Shown here one piece after another: positions 21,930-33,200 of a stretch of 64,000 nucleotides of DNA; within the stretch, counting starts at the first letter, position 1; each line of letters begins with the position of its first letter. Where the stretch lies: the NCBI RefSeq assembly GCF_947172395.1, contig NC_069087.1, positions 15,940,889 to 16,004,888 on the forward strand, read 5' to 3'. Under the pieces are notes generated by a model. That model did no database searches. It saw only the letters and a program-made list of their open reading frames with translations, and was not told where the DNA came from. A program made the position numbers and the translations under genes. This DNA comes from Bicyclus anynana (taxonomy: Eukaryota; Arthropoda; Insecta; Lepidoptera; Nymphalidae).

Positions 21930-22307
21930 GCTTGACAGACTGACCTGACAAGTGACAGTTGGTTGACATTGACAGTTGACACAGCAGACACTGACACAAA
22001 TGTTATCTCTTTAAAATTTGTGTTTTGTGTGTTACTGTAGTTAATTTAGTGTTATTTCTATTTTGGGCTTGAACTTTGAGTCTTATCAAGTACGGCAAGT
22101 ACCTATTGACAATAAATAGATTATAGAAGCATAAACAGGCAGTAACAGAACACGGACAATTTGTTTTCGCTAATGATAAGTGATAACATTATCAACACAA
22201 CGATCAACGTCATTAGCCACTGTAACTAAGATAAATTGAGGAATTCTGCAATCTACATTAATTGTAGCAACCTATAAGGAATAAAAGCTACTCTATCCCT
22301 ATTAAAA
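21930..22307 (+). promoter_or_regulatory. PXMP2 upstream region with TGACA cluster
   Basis: From 21934 to 22000 the word TGACA occurs about six times (tgacaagtgacagttggttg, acattgacagttgacacagc). The PXMP2 ATG is 300 bp downstream. The 5' UTR boundary cannot be seen. Confidence 0.35.
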
Positions 22308-24942
22308 ATGTCGTTATCCAAACCAATACTGAACTTGGTGGCATCATACTTGCAGAATTTATATTTGCACCCTATAAAAACCAAAGCTATCACCAGGTAA
22401 GTTATTTGCGGCCAATTTGAATATGACTTGCTGTTTTATTCATGTTTTCTTATGTAATGTAGGCATGTTAAGTTCAAAGTGCACTTGGACTTTATAACAA
22501 TATCCAAGTTAATAATTGATTTTACACTTAATCACTTCAAAGCTATTAATATTATGGTAAAAGATTAAGCAAAAGTTTATAAAGAAGAATATACTATCCC
22601 ATATATATTTAAGTTAGATAGACCTATAAATAAATGCATTCATCAAATAACTAGCAGATGCCGGCAACATACACCCCACAGAAACCATAATGCTGGGTCA
22701 CATTTCTCTCTATATCAAAATTCATCAAAATTGGTTCAGCAGTTTAACTTTTACATTTACAATATTTTCTAGGATTTACCAAAAATAATCCATACATAAT
22801 ATTTTTAAATCCTTTGAGAAAATAGAATTATCAATTAAATTTTTTTCGAGTCAATAACATAAAAATTATTGACAGATTTGTGTTGTTTCTGCTTGAATTT
22901 GTTAGTTTTTGCAGATAATTATTATTGTTTTTATGTATAATAGTTTAAACTATTTACTATAATTTAAAATTTCAGCTGCGTGGTTGGCTCTGCAGGTAGC
23001 ATAGCATCTCAGTTGGTTTCTGGTGACACTGTGAGACTTGATCCAGTTCTGGCATTTGGCTTATATGGGTAAGTTTATTTACAAAGTATTCTTCTTGATT
23101 CTCTCCTTTTAGAACATTCAGAATGAGATATCATACATTGTGTATCTAATGTAGGTGGTAATAGCATGCAGAGATTTAACACCTGCAAAAACCTACATAA
23201 CTTACTACTTTATCAAAAATGTTTGATAAAGTAAGTAAAGTATTTTTATAGTTATTGTAAACATAGTGTTTATATTCTACAATAATATTTTATAGGAGAA
23301 ATATTTTATGTATAAAACTATTAGGCTCTGAAACTACAGGTTATATTAAAAAAAAATCTTGCACTAATGGAAAGCTACACATGCACTTTAACTTAGTTAT
23401 TCCCACCAAAGCAGGAGTTGCAAAGACGTTCTGCCATGCAACTTAGCGTTCCGGTATGATATCATGTAGAAACCGAAAGGGGTGTGGATTTTCATCCTCC
23501 TCCTAACAAGTTAGCCCGCTTACATCTTAGATTGCATCGTCCCTTACCATTAGGTGAGATTGTAGTCAAGGGCTAACTTTTGAAGAATAAAAAACAAATT
23601 CCATGGGATAAATTGGAGGTTCAAACTTCCAATAGTTAAAAAAATTATTCAAATTTATCTTTCAGGTTAATATTCGGAGGGACCATTCCACATTACTTCT
23701 ATGAGTTTGTCGAAAGAGTATTCCCGCATGAGACTGCTGCATTCCCTCTGGCAAAGAAACTGTTGTTTGAGCGATTGATATTCGCTCCCATCATGCAGGC
23801 ATTCTCTCTCTACACACTTGCAAGGTTTGAAGGCAAGAATCATAATGCTGCCCTGAAACAGTTGAACGCTTTGTATTTGACAGTGTTGGAAGCTAACTGG
23901 AAATGGCTGACTTTGTTCCAGATTATCAACATGGCTTTTATACCTCCAATGGTATGTTTATTTTAAAATTATTATGCTCTCATACAATTTTACCCTTCCC
24001 ATAGCCATGTTTTTATGTAGACATAACTAACTTAACCCTTCAAGTGGCTTGTGCTAGGAGGAATACAATGGTACAATTTGTGAGAAAAAACCTTAGATGT
24101 CTCAGATTTTAGTTCAACCCTTTACCATGGAGCTGTTGTTGCATAGTCTTTGTAATTTATTGGAGAGGGGAAGGTATTCCCTTCTCCTCTCCATCTATAC
24201 TTATAATAAATCTGTAGTATAATAAATCTGTAATTTCCAAAATAACTATCAGGGGGTTGTTTACAACATTAGTGATCGATATTGATGCCAAAAATGCAAT
24301 CAGTAAAATTTTCGTCTGTCTGTCTGTATGTTCGTTATAGAAACAAAACTACTCGACGGATTTTAACGAAACTTGGTACAATTATTCTTCATACTCCTGG
24401 GCAGTTTGTAGCATACTTTCATCACGCTACAATCAATAGGAGAAGAGCAGTGAAGGGAAATGTTGGGAAAATAGGAGAAGTTACTCCATTTTTACAGTGA
24501 TACTACTGTAAGGACTGGATTAAAGAAGTCCAACCAAGGGCGGACGAAGTCGCGGGCGTCAACTATATGTTAATATAAATAGGACCTGCCACAGCCTATT
24601 TGCTTATAGTAGGTACAGAACTATGTTTATGTGTTCTGCATTATTATATTTATGGTCATAATATTTTAAGTTTAATATGACCCATCATTTAATCCTTTTT
24701 CAATTATTATTTAGTAAAAACCCTGTAATAAATATTTGTTTTTTCCTCATACAAATTATCCTTCTATCCATAGCTAGACATAATTGCAAAGATATTTTGT
24801 ATTACACATTAATTTTAGTTGAGTATATAAAATAATTTTTCCTTGTTTTCAGCTCCGAGTACTGTTCATGAATCTGGTTGGCTTCGGCTGGGCGATGTTT
24901 GTGGCTTCAAAGAGGAGACAACAGACTAAAAAGAAGGATTAA
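22308..24942 (+). CDS. PXMP2: Peroxisomal membrane protein 2 (Mpv17/PMP22 family), four exons
   Basis: Exons 22308-22396, 22976-23068, 23666-23951 and 24853-24942 splice in phases 2, 2, 0 to 558 nt, 185 residues (human about 195). The N terminus YLQNLYLHPIKTKAIT matches the family's LYPVLTKA region. SCVVGSAGSIASQLV is the first membrane segment. GLIFGGTIPHYFYEFVERVF matches the conserved G..GP..H.FY motif with Thr-Ile for Gly-Pro. RLIFAPI, NWKWLTLFQIINMAFIPPM and LRVLFMNLVGFGW are the conserved W.P.Q..N..F.P...R family block. The protein ends SKRRQQTKKKD. Family members are four-helix inner or peroxisomal membrane proteins; PXMP2 forms a small-solute channel in peroxisomes. AATAAA lies at 25048-25053. 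Intron 2 contains a SINE and intron 3 a Helitron. Confidence 0.9.
23413..23600 (+). repeat. SINE family A, 3' part
   Basis: It shares gtagaaaccgaaaggggtgt, gattttcatcctcc, acaagttagcccgctt and gggctaacttttgaagaata with the other family-A copies. The tRNA head is missing. It lies in PXMP2 intron 2. Confidence 0.75.
24194..24567 (+). mobile_element. Helitron 4, degenerate 3' end
   Basis: It starts TCTATACTTATAATAAATC after an A and shares the body of Helitron 1 (actatcagggggttg, aacgaaacttggtacaatta). The end reads gacgaagtcgcgggcgtcaa, with the CTAG terminus mutated. It lies in PXMP2 intron 3. Confidence 0.75.
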
Positions 24943-24959
24943 GTAAGAGACTGATAGAG

Positions 24960-25302
24960 TTATAGAGGGCTATTGATTTATTACATAAGAGTTTAAAAAA
25001 ATCATCAAAATTTTGTTAAAATATTATCAGAGGAGAAAAAAGATAATAATAAAACTGATTTTTCTCTTCTACTGTCTAAAAATAATAATACATAATCTCT
25101 TAAGTCATAACATATTTTTTTAATTTGGAAAGGATGATACTGAAGTGATAATTCGTCGACCTATTTGATGATGTTATTTTGTAATATCTTGTGTAGTGAA
25201 CAATTAGCCCGTATAGATGTTGTAACCATGAATTTGGTTGTAAACCATTCCAACCAAGGCGTAAAAATAATTCACAACTAAGTATGGAGAGCATATATTT
25301 TA
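24960..25302 (+). other. PXMP2 3' UTR and downstream flank
   Basis: Non-coding sequence after the stop. The AATAAA at 25048-25053 is the best polyadenylation signal. Confidence 0.5.
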
Positions 25303-25530
25303 AGCCCTCATTCGCACGAGAGTTTTTTTAACGGACGTTAAAAAGGAGTTCAAATACAACAAATGCATTACCAAATATATGTTCACAGCGTTTTTAAAAC
25401 ACGACGCTTTTTTTCGAGCAGTGTTGCATTTACAATTTTGGGCGTTGGAAATAGACCTTCATTTAACTTCATACTATATTTGAACCCCTTTATAACGTCC
25501 GTTAAAAAAACTCTCGTGCGAATGAGAGCT
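25303..25530 (+). mobile_element. MITE copy 2 (CTCATTCGCACGAG family)
   Basis: Termini agccctcattcgcacgagag and ctctcgtgcgaatgagagct are inverted repeats, followed inward by tttaacggacgttaaa and its complement. It is the best-preserved of the three copies. Confidence 0.85.
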
Positions 25531-26172
25531 AAGAATTGGACATGTTTTAATTATTTAAGTTAGTACTTAAAACTTCAGAATAAGGCCACAAGGTTCCATA
25601 CATTAACGCCTCTGCTAGGGATATAACTACAACCAAATTATAAGATGGTGGTGGATGCAAAATATATTTTTATAAATGGGAGACTTATTTTTAAAGTATT
25701 TAATCTGTAATTGCAAAATAGTGATATGATAAGGACTTCTAACTTTGTTATCTTCATTGATAAAAGTTGTTATGGGCATTAATAAGGACATTTTTATTTT
25801 TTTATTTAAAACAGTCAGTAACAGGTCCTTCATATAATATAAACCGTTTACCCAGATTAAGCTTTCGTAGAATGTACCTATGCGTAACATTGGCGCCGCA
25901 AGTTAGAAATCTAAAGTTTGTGTTGAGGCAACATTAATGACTTTAGTGAAATGTTCATTTAATATCAAGTCATTATGTAGTTTATGAGCACGCGGTCACT
26001 TACAATCATTGGCTTATCTACGATTAGATTATTTCCTAGAGTGGGCCTGCCCCCCAACGTCAAGTCTGTTATTAATATCATAATAGGATTCCATATCGGT
26101 AGCCCCAAATCCTAGGGTGGGCGCAGGTCCATTTTAGGGTGGGTACAGCCCACCCGCTATATACGCCTATGC

Positions 26173-26318
26173 TTACAAATCTTAGTTGGCCGACGAAGTC
26201 GCAGAGTATACTAACAGGTATAGCGATATACCGATTATGTACAGTTAAAAAGTTGCCCAACTAAATTGTAAACATTTGAAATTTAGTTGTTCGATAGTCG
26301 TCCAACTAAGAATTGTAA
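26173..26318. mobile_element. Small MITE
   Basis: Inverted termini ttacaaatcttagttgg and ccaactaagaattgtaa bound 146 bp with no frame. It is only seen once here. Confidence 0.55.
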
Positions 26319-26350
26319 ATGAGCGGGCTCTCGCAAGTTCACGAAAGCTA

Positions 26351-26421
26351 ACGCCGGTCACAGACGATCAAGTATACCTACAGCGCTAAAAACTTTTTCC
26401 TTCATCGTCTGTGACCGGCGT
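26351..26421. mobile_element. 71-bp inverted-repeat element
   Basis: The 18-bp arms acgccggtcacagacgat and atcgtctgtgaccggcgt are perfect complements, separated by 35 bp. Confidence 0.6.
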
Positions 26422-26446
26422 AATAGACGGAGAGCCAGCGATAGCT

Positions 26447-26980
26447 AGACCTTCGTCGTTTTTAAAAGCTGAAAGTTTCAATCAACCCATGAACCTTCTA
26501 TAAGTACCGTAACCAGCTATGGAGTTTGGAACGTGGTGGCTTTGGGAGATAGCAGGTTTCAAGGATCCAGAGGCAACCGCCTAAGTAAAAAAACTAAAGT
26601 ACCTATATTTTTATCGGTTTATATATATGGGGATATCCCCATTCCCCATTCTCTAGACACTTGGCTCCATGGGAACCCTTTGCTAAATACCCTTGAAGTT
26701 ACAAATTAAATAGTGGTTACAAATTAAATAGTGGTTACAAATTAAATAGTGTTTTTCGAAGGGTTGTCACGAAGCTAAGTGACTGGCGACTGGGAATTTA
26801 ATTTCTCATATTATTCCGAAGAAAACTTTATACTTACGACGGTTGAGGTTTTGCTGGAACCTTAAAACCTGCTACCTCCCAAAGCCACCACGGTCCAAAC
26901 TTCACTATTGGGTACTGTACTCAATATGGTAGGAGCATGAGCTGAAAAACTTCCAGCTTTTATAAAATGACGAAGGTCTG
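26447..26980. mobile_element. Fold-back element with long imperfect arms
   Basis: The left arm (26447-26580; agaccttcgtcg, gtggtggctttgggagatag, caggtttcaagg) pairs with the right arm (26843-26980; ccttaaaacctg, ctacctcccaaagccaccac, cgaaggtct). The 260-bp interior includes three 18-bp tandem units at 26698-26751. Confidence 0.7.
26698..26751 (+). repeat. Three tandem 18-bp units
   Basis: The unit gttacaaattaaatagtg occurs three times in a row inside the fold-back element. Confidence 0.85.
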
Positions 26981-27803
26981 GGGTCCACAGGCTCTTAGTC
27001 TATAATTAAAGTATACACCAGTGTGAAGAGAGAGGCCCTTAAAAATACATAACTTGTATGTCTTATTAAAATCTACTTATAAATTGTGATATTTTTTGAG
27101 AATGTATACATTCCTATTGCCATTGGTGCTGTTAAAATTAAGGAAAAGGTGCAATAAAAGGGCTCGATAAATATTAGGTACTTTATTTGACAACAGCAAA
27201 AATCTATTTTTCTGATATCTTATATTACAATCGCAGTTATCTAATCGGCCAACTGTAATTTTGTATAAGTTGATCGCACACTGTAAAAACGCGGCATTTT
27301 TACTAAAGAAAATCCTTGCCTAGTCCATAGAAAAAATAAAATCGTTGCAGTCTTTGATCAACTTATATAAAGCCTCATTTACATGAGGATTTTTGTCTCG
27401 TGAATACGTTACATTTCATGTAAATGTTGCATTTAAATGTGATGTTAAAACAATATCCTTTTTTGTTACTCTTATATTAATTGTAATAAATTATGTTAAT
27501 AATCATTATTCGAGTATTTTATTTTCTAATATAGTCACATTTTTATTTTATTGCTCTGGAATGTAGAATTACACTTGCTTTACATGATTCAATCTGTATA
27601 ATAATTATCACCATCTAAAGAGATTCTAAATTTCTAAACTAATGCTTATAGTATATAGATAGGTAGTAGGTACCTATTAAGTATTATGGCCACGTGGTCT
27701 GTACCATAATACATTCGATGGGCAAGTTTATAACCTACAGGAATGCTGAATTAGGTATATCATCATCCTACACATATTCTGCTAGAGTAATAGTAATAGT
27801 AAT

Positions 27804-28020
27804 AGAGTTTTTAACGGACGTTAAACAAGCATTCAAATATAGTATGAATTTAAACGAAGGTCTATTTCCAACGCCCAAAATTGAAAATGCAACGCTGCTC
27901 GAAAAATAGCGTTGTGTTTTTAAAACGCTGTCGTGTATACGCTGTGTATACTTGGGAACGCATTTGTTGTGTTTGAACGCTTTTACGTCCGTTAAAAAAT
28001 CTCTCGTGCGAATGGGGAGC
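27804..28020 (-). mobile_element. MITE copy 3 (CTCATTCGCACGAG family), reverse
   Basis: It is in the opposite orientation to copies 1 and 2. The right terminus ctctcgtgcgaatggggagc is clear. The left terminus is shortened and abuts a (gtaata)n stretch. Confidence 0.8.
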
Positions 28021-30220
28021 CATGATAATATAGACATACGGGACATGAATTTTAACAGCAATGGACCTGTCTGAACATAAACTAAAAATACCTATTACAT
28101 TTTTATACCTGTCAATTAATCCAAAACCCGAAAGACGCCAACGCTACTTCAATAGTGAATTTTAACGGAAGTATTTTTTTATTTTAATGTTTTTTAGCCA
28201 TCCACATTATTAGGTAATATTTAACTAAAATGAATGTGCTTGTTTAATTTTTTTTTAAATATTTTCTAATGGGACTTAATACAGGCTACCCGCAAAATCG
28301 TACCGCCAGACGATTTAGTTGCAACATAGACAAGAAATAAAAGCAGTCCTGAATTAGCCTATAAGCTATTTAATGACTTGCATGGAGGCATTTCGTCTAC
28401 ATATTCAGACGACCGGGAAACATAAAAACGAACACACGAAAGTTAAAGCTACTTCAAAATCCGCGCAAAAAAAAAAAAAAATTATTAAGATTTTTTTTAA
28501 TGACTTCTTTGTAGGAATTAATGAATTCTTTGCTTGAGGATTATTTGAGGACACAAAGGAAGATTGCAAAAGGCATCAATTTACCGTAATCCGGCATTGA
28601 TTAGATAGAAGTAGGAATGGGTTTGAACTTTGATATACCTAAAACGCTGTATGCCTGTTACTCGGAATTCATTAACTGGGCGACAGATAAAAGATAAGTA
28701 AAAATTCAACTATTTTTCCATACACATAGAAATGTATGTTCTTCCTTGACTAGATTAGTTACAAACCTATATATAATAAGAGTATTAGCTCTAACTTCAT
28801 AAATATATCAAAAACACGCATTACCTACGTTTACAAGATAAATAATAAATTACTTTATAATATCCACTCAGAAGTGTATGGAGTTTTAGTATTTTTGGCT
28901 TATTTTAGTAAGCTTCCTTGTAATAACTACGAGTAACTATATCTTGTACAAGAATTATGTAATAGCTTTTGAAATATAACTATAATTTCCATACACCTCT
29001 ATTTACTTAATTATTAAATATATTAGCAAAATAAATTAATTAGTCGAATGACTAGAAAACGACGAAAATAATTTAGTGTAAATAAATATATTGCACGAAG
29101 TATCCTAAAATGTAAAAATAAATATTCTTAATACGACTAGAGTATTAGTATATAGGTACATATTTGGAATGTTTGAGTTCCGTTCGAATAAAATTATCAA
29201 CAAAAAAATATTTAAAAATAAATAAATAGCAGCAATTGTATAAAAAAAAAACAACCGAGTAACTTTTGGTCGGGAATAAATGAACCAGACTAAAAATAAG
29301 GCATTATTAATCTTCGAATACGAAGTTTGCCCTTTAGCTTATAAATACAAAAAAAGTTATAAGTTAGTGCAAAAGCAACCCAGTCCTGTGAGTCTTTTTA
29401 TAAGACTCCATCAATTTCATGACTAGATAACCTTCAAGACTGTTCCATTCTATAATAATTAATTAATTAATCTGTATGGACAAAATGCAAATCCTCTATA
29501 TTGTACTACATGGTATTAGGTATTTGTAATCGAAGAAATAATTTACACGAAGTATAATTATAATAGAGGCGCACCAAACATACAGCAATAAATTTATCTA
29601 CTTAGATTATTAATAAATAAATTGTAATAACACTTAGAACTAAATTATGTTATCTTCTTTCTTTTGGGCAGCCCACATTGGTAGATAGGTAAATAAAATT
29701 CAATTGAAACCGATTAAAAATAAATACTTCTACATAAAGTATAGGTAGATGTGAGGACACATACTTTTATAATTAGGGGACATTTTTTGAATCTTAAATT
29801 AGCGTATTTTTTTGGGTAGATAAATTTTTGGAGAGTAGAGGTAGAGGCAAAAATAATAAACGCTTTTAAATATCTGTTTAAAAGCGTCGTCGTACTTAAT
29901 TTAAATTTTAAACATGGCGCCAAAAAATTAATCTCCACAACATAACAACACCCTTATAAATGTATACTACACAACCACATTTTTTAACTGCGCATAAACC
30001 TACTACAATAATTTGCTATGTTAGCGCTATTTTAGGGGGTTTTACAATTAAAACTTGTTGTACAAAATAGTTATTTTTAACTATACCCACACTATAGATC
30101 TAGAATTTCTATGAATCCATGACCCACACAGTGGTATTTTTTTAATTGGCTTTGCAGCTCTGCGTTCTAGCACTTTTGAGCCTAACCACCATAGTAAGGC
30201 TGCCCATTGACATGTCGGAT
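28021..30220 (-). other. SRRM2 3' flank and AT-rich intergenic DNA
   Basis: The part next to 30220 is downstream of the SRRM2 stop and must include its 3' UTR, but I cannot choose a polyadenylation site. The rest is AT-rich, with no supported frame or recognised repeat. Confidence 0.4.
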
Positions 30221-33200
30221 TTAAGTTTCTCGTTCAGGGCGCGGAGAATGGGACCAGCTTCTCTGCGACGACTTGCTGCTATAGCAACTTCCGCTCGACG
30301 GGGAGGATGGCGTTGGTCTTCGATACGGGATTGGGCGTTTTCGTGCACTGTTATTTTGTTAGTGAACAGAATTTGTTAGTAAACTAAATAATTATAATGA
30401 TTTGTTTTAATTATGTTAACACCAATACTTAGATAATACAAATAATACAGTATGCAGGATAGATGATAATTCGTGTAATGAGCGCCGGAAGGGGATGCTT
30501 GTGCTATCCAAATAATAATATTGTATTTCTTTTAATGAATAATAAAGTGTTGAATTCTCGCATGTTAATACATGCCAGGACTAAATAAAATGCACTTTAT
30601 TTTATTTATTCCTGAGTAAGCACTGTTCTCACAATAGAGGGCTCTGGATGCAGTGTTAAAATCCTACCGGCTCCCATAAATCATGCATGAATCATGATGA
30701 TTGATTTTTATGACAATTTAAGAAACTATATTTGAAGACTAGGCGAACAATTTAATAACTATTAACTTATTGAATATTAATCAGTTACCTATAATAATAA
30801 TTAAAAAAATTAACAATTAGTTCCAGAATTAAAAACCAGGGCCCGAACCCAGTAATGAAATACGTTAGCAAGTTAACAGTTTTGTTGACAGAATATATTT
30901 TTATATTTTTTGCCTCGCCAAAATTAAAACATTTCTGTAAAATAACATTATATGATGCTAAAAATTAATAAAGTTAATGTAAAGCCAAATACCTACAATC
31001 TTTCCACTTTCGGAAAACGATTTGGCTTTAATTAATTGTAGTAGTAAAATTTGACAGACGTTGGTGTGTAAAACTAAAGGAGTATCAGGAAAACCATATT
31101 ATATTATCACATCTGCGTGCGAGTTATTGATAATCGTTTTTTGATAAACGGGTTTCGATGTTATACGTCAGCTGTGTATTGTCACCTTACTACTACATCC
31201 AAAGGCAAACCGATTTTCGGAAATAGAAAACTATAATATTTAAATAATCATGCAAACACTCAAAATGATGTTTACTACTCTACCTACATTTAAAAAAATA
31301 TAATAAGCTTACCTTATCATGGAGGTCAATGCTGCAAGCGATAAAAATATATTGATTAACCCTTTAACCGCCGTAAACCGTGATTTTTCGGACTTCAATT
31401 CAAATGTTTTTTACAGGCCATATTTTGTTTAAAAAATAAATGTAAAAACTGTAGAAGTGATAATATATCTAGGTACCTAGTTTAAATAATAAGCTGTATG
31501 AAAATGTAAGTTTCAGTTAAATAAAAACTAGTAAATTATAATTAGTTGACGCTATATACTAATATTGTTGATCAATTTTAAATTTTAATATTCAAGATAA
31601 GAAAAGATGTAACAGTTTGTCGACATTAATAAAAAATATTTACATTTTTAGAAACGTAATAATTATTTTATTCATAGCAGAAAGGTTAAAATGGTCTGGT
31701 TCTGGCGGCAAAAGGGTTAAAGAGTACTGGTGTGTATACAATTCTAAATAACAAAAAATGTCATGCAAAATAAATAAAAACAAAATATAAAGTTTACAAT
31801 ACACTTTAATGTGATAACACAAAATAATTAAAACAAAAACACTTGAAATAAAATGTCCTTATATTATATAGCACAACTTCTACATCTGGCGTCACTCGTT
31901 TTTTCGTTAACATTGGTATTTGACAATGATGTGTTTGTGATAATAATCATTTTTTTTAATTCATCTTCTCCGATACTTGTATTTCTTTGACGTATACGTT
32001 AGATCTATTATGGGCGCGCTACGAAAGAGAAAATAAAATTTCATTATACTGAATTACAATGTAATAAAAATTTCTAGTATGCAAACTTCTCTTTAGGTAA
32101 AATAATTATACTATAATTAAAATCATAATGAGATCAGAACAACTTTAACTTTTTTGTCAAGAGAATTTTAATGAAGAAAATAATAATAATAATCAATGTG
32201 GGTTTGTAGTTTCATTATTAAGGTATTATAGAAACTGTATTCTTAAATCAAATCAATAAAGAATCAAGTGATATTATTAAAAAAAAAACACAATAACTAT
32301 TTTAAACAAAACCAGGTTAGTAAGAATCCGCAAAAGAAAAGATGTTAGGACCGAGTTTAGTCATTTAAAAAAAATAAAACTAAAACATAGTGCGACATCT
32401 ACTGATATAATTACTAAAAAAATTAAAATTTACAATACATAATATTGTATGAATATGAAGTTATTTTTTCGCAGAAGTGATGAGTGTATTTAAATGAAAG
32501 TGTTAATATTTACCCTATTATCTAAATAAAAATAAAGTATGACCAACATCGAATACATATTTGGAGTATTATTTACAATGTTAGTTTATTGTATGAAATG
32601 ATTTTGAATCCATAGAGTTTAAGTTCAGAAATTGCAAACATAAAATTTAACCAATATATTAAAATATACAGACTTATAGCAATACATGTAACTTAATGAT
32701 AAAATATGAGCTAGCACTTCACTAATCCGAACAACTACTTGTGTCTTCAGTACTCGTGCGATAAAATTTCGTGTATTTTTTTATCTATAAAGAAAAAAAA
32801 CAGAATAGTCACACAGCGGCAAATAATAATGGAAAACCAAAGTCTTTTTTAAGCTGATGATATATCTGACTGATGGAAATACAATTATTTTTTTTTGTTG
32901 GCGTTTTGGAAACCTCGTCACATTAATTTTAAGTTTTTAACTTTAATTATTACCATAACAACAAATTCTGACATCTCAAGTATTTACAAAAAAAACCTTG
33001 AAATTAATATTAATATGCTTGAATTAAAATAATTTTTTTAATTACTCTTTAATAAAGAATTCAAAAGAAAGACTTAGTCAGATTTACAATCAGTTTAAAA
33101 CATGTATGTTAATGTTAATGTTTCAAAACATACATATTAATTCCGACGAATGTGAAGAAAAATTAAGCCCAATGGGATTACCATAGACAAGCGACACTCA

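Noticed and set aside
26698..26751. CRISPR-like spaced repeat
   Set aside because: Only three contiguous 18-bp units without spacers, in an animal genome; a simple tandem repeat.
30142..30348. 68-codon minus-strand frame (MHENAQSRIEDQRHPPRR and on) as a separate gene
   Set aside because: It overlaps SRRM2 exon 10 in another frame. The frame joined from exon 9 (SARKRPIPYRR) fits splice phase and the SRRM2 tail.
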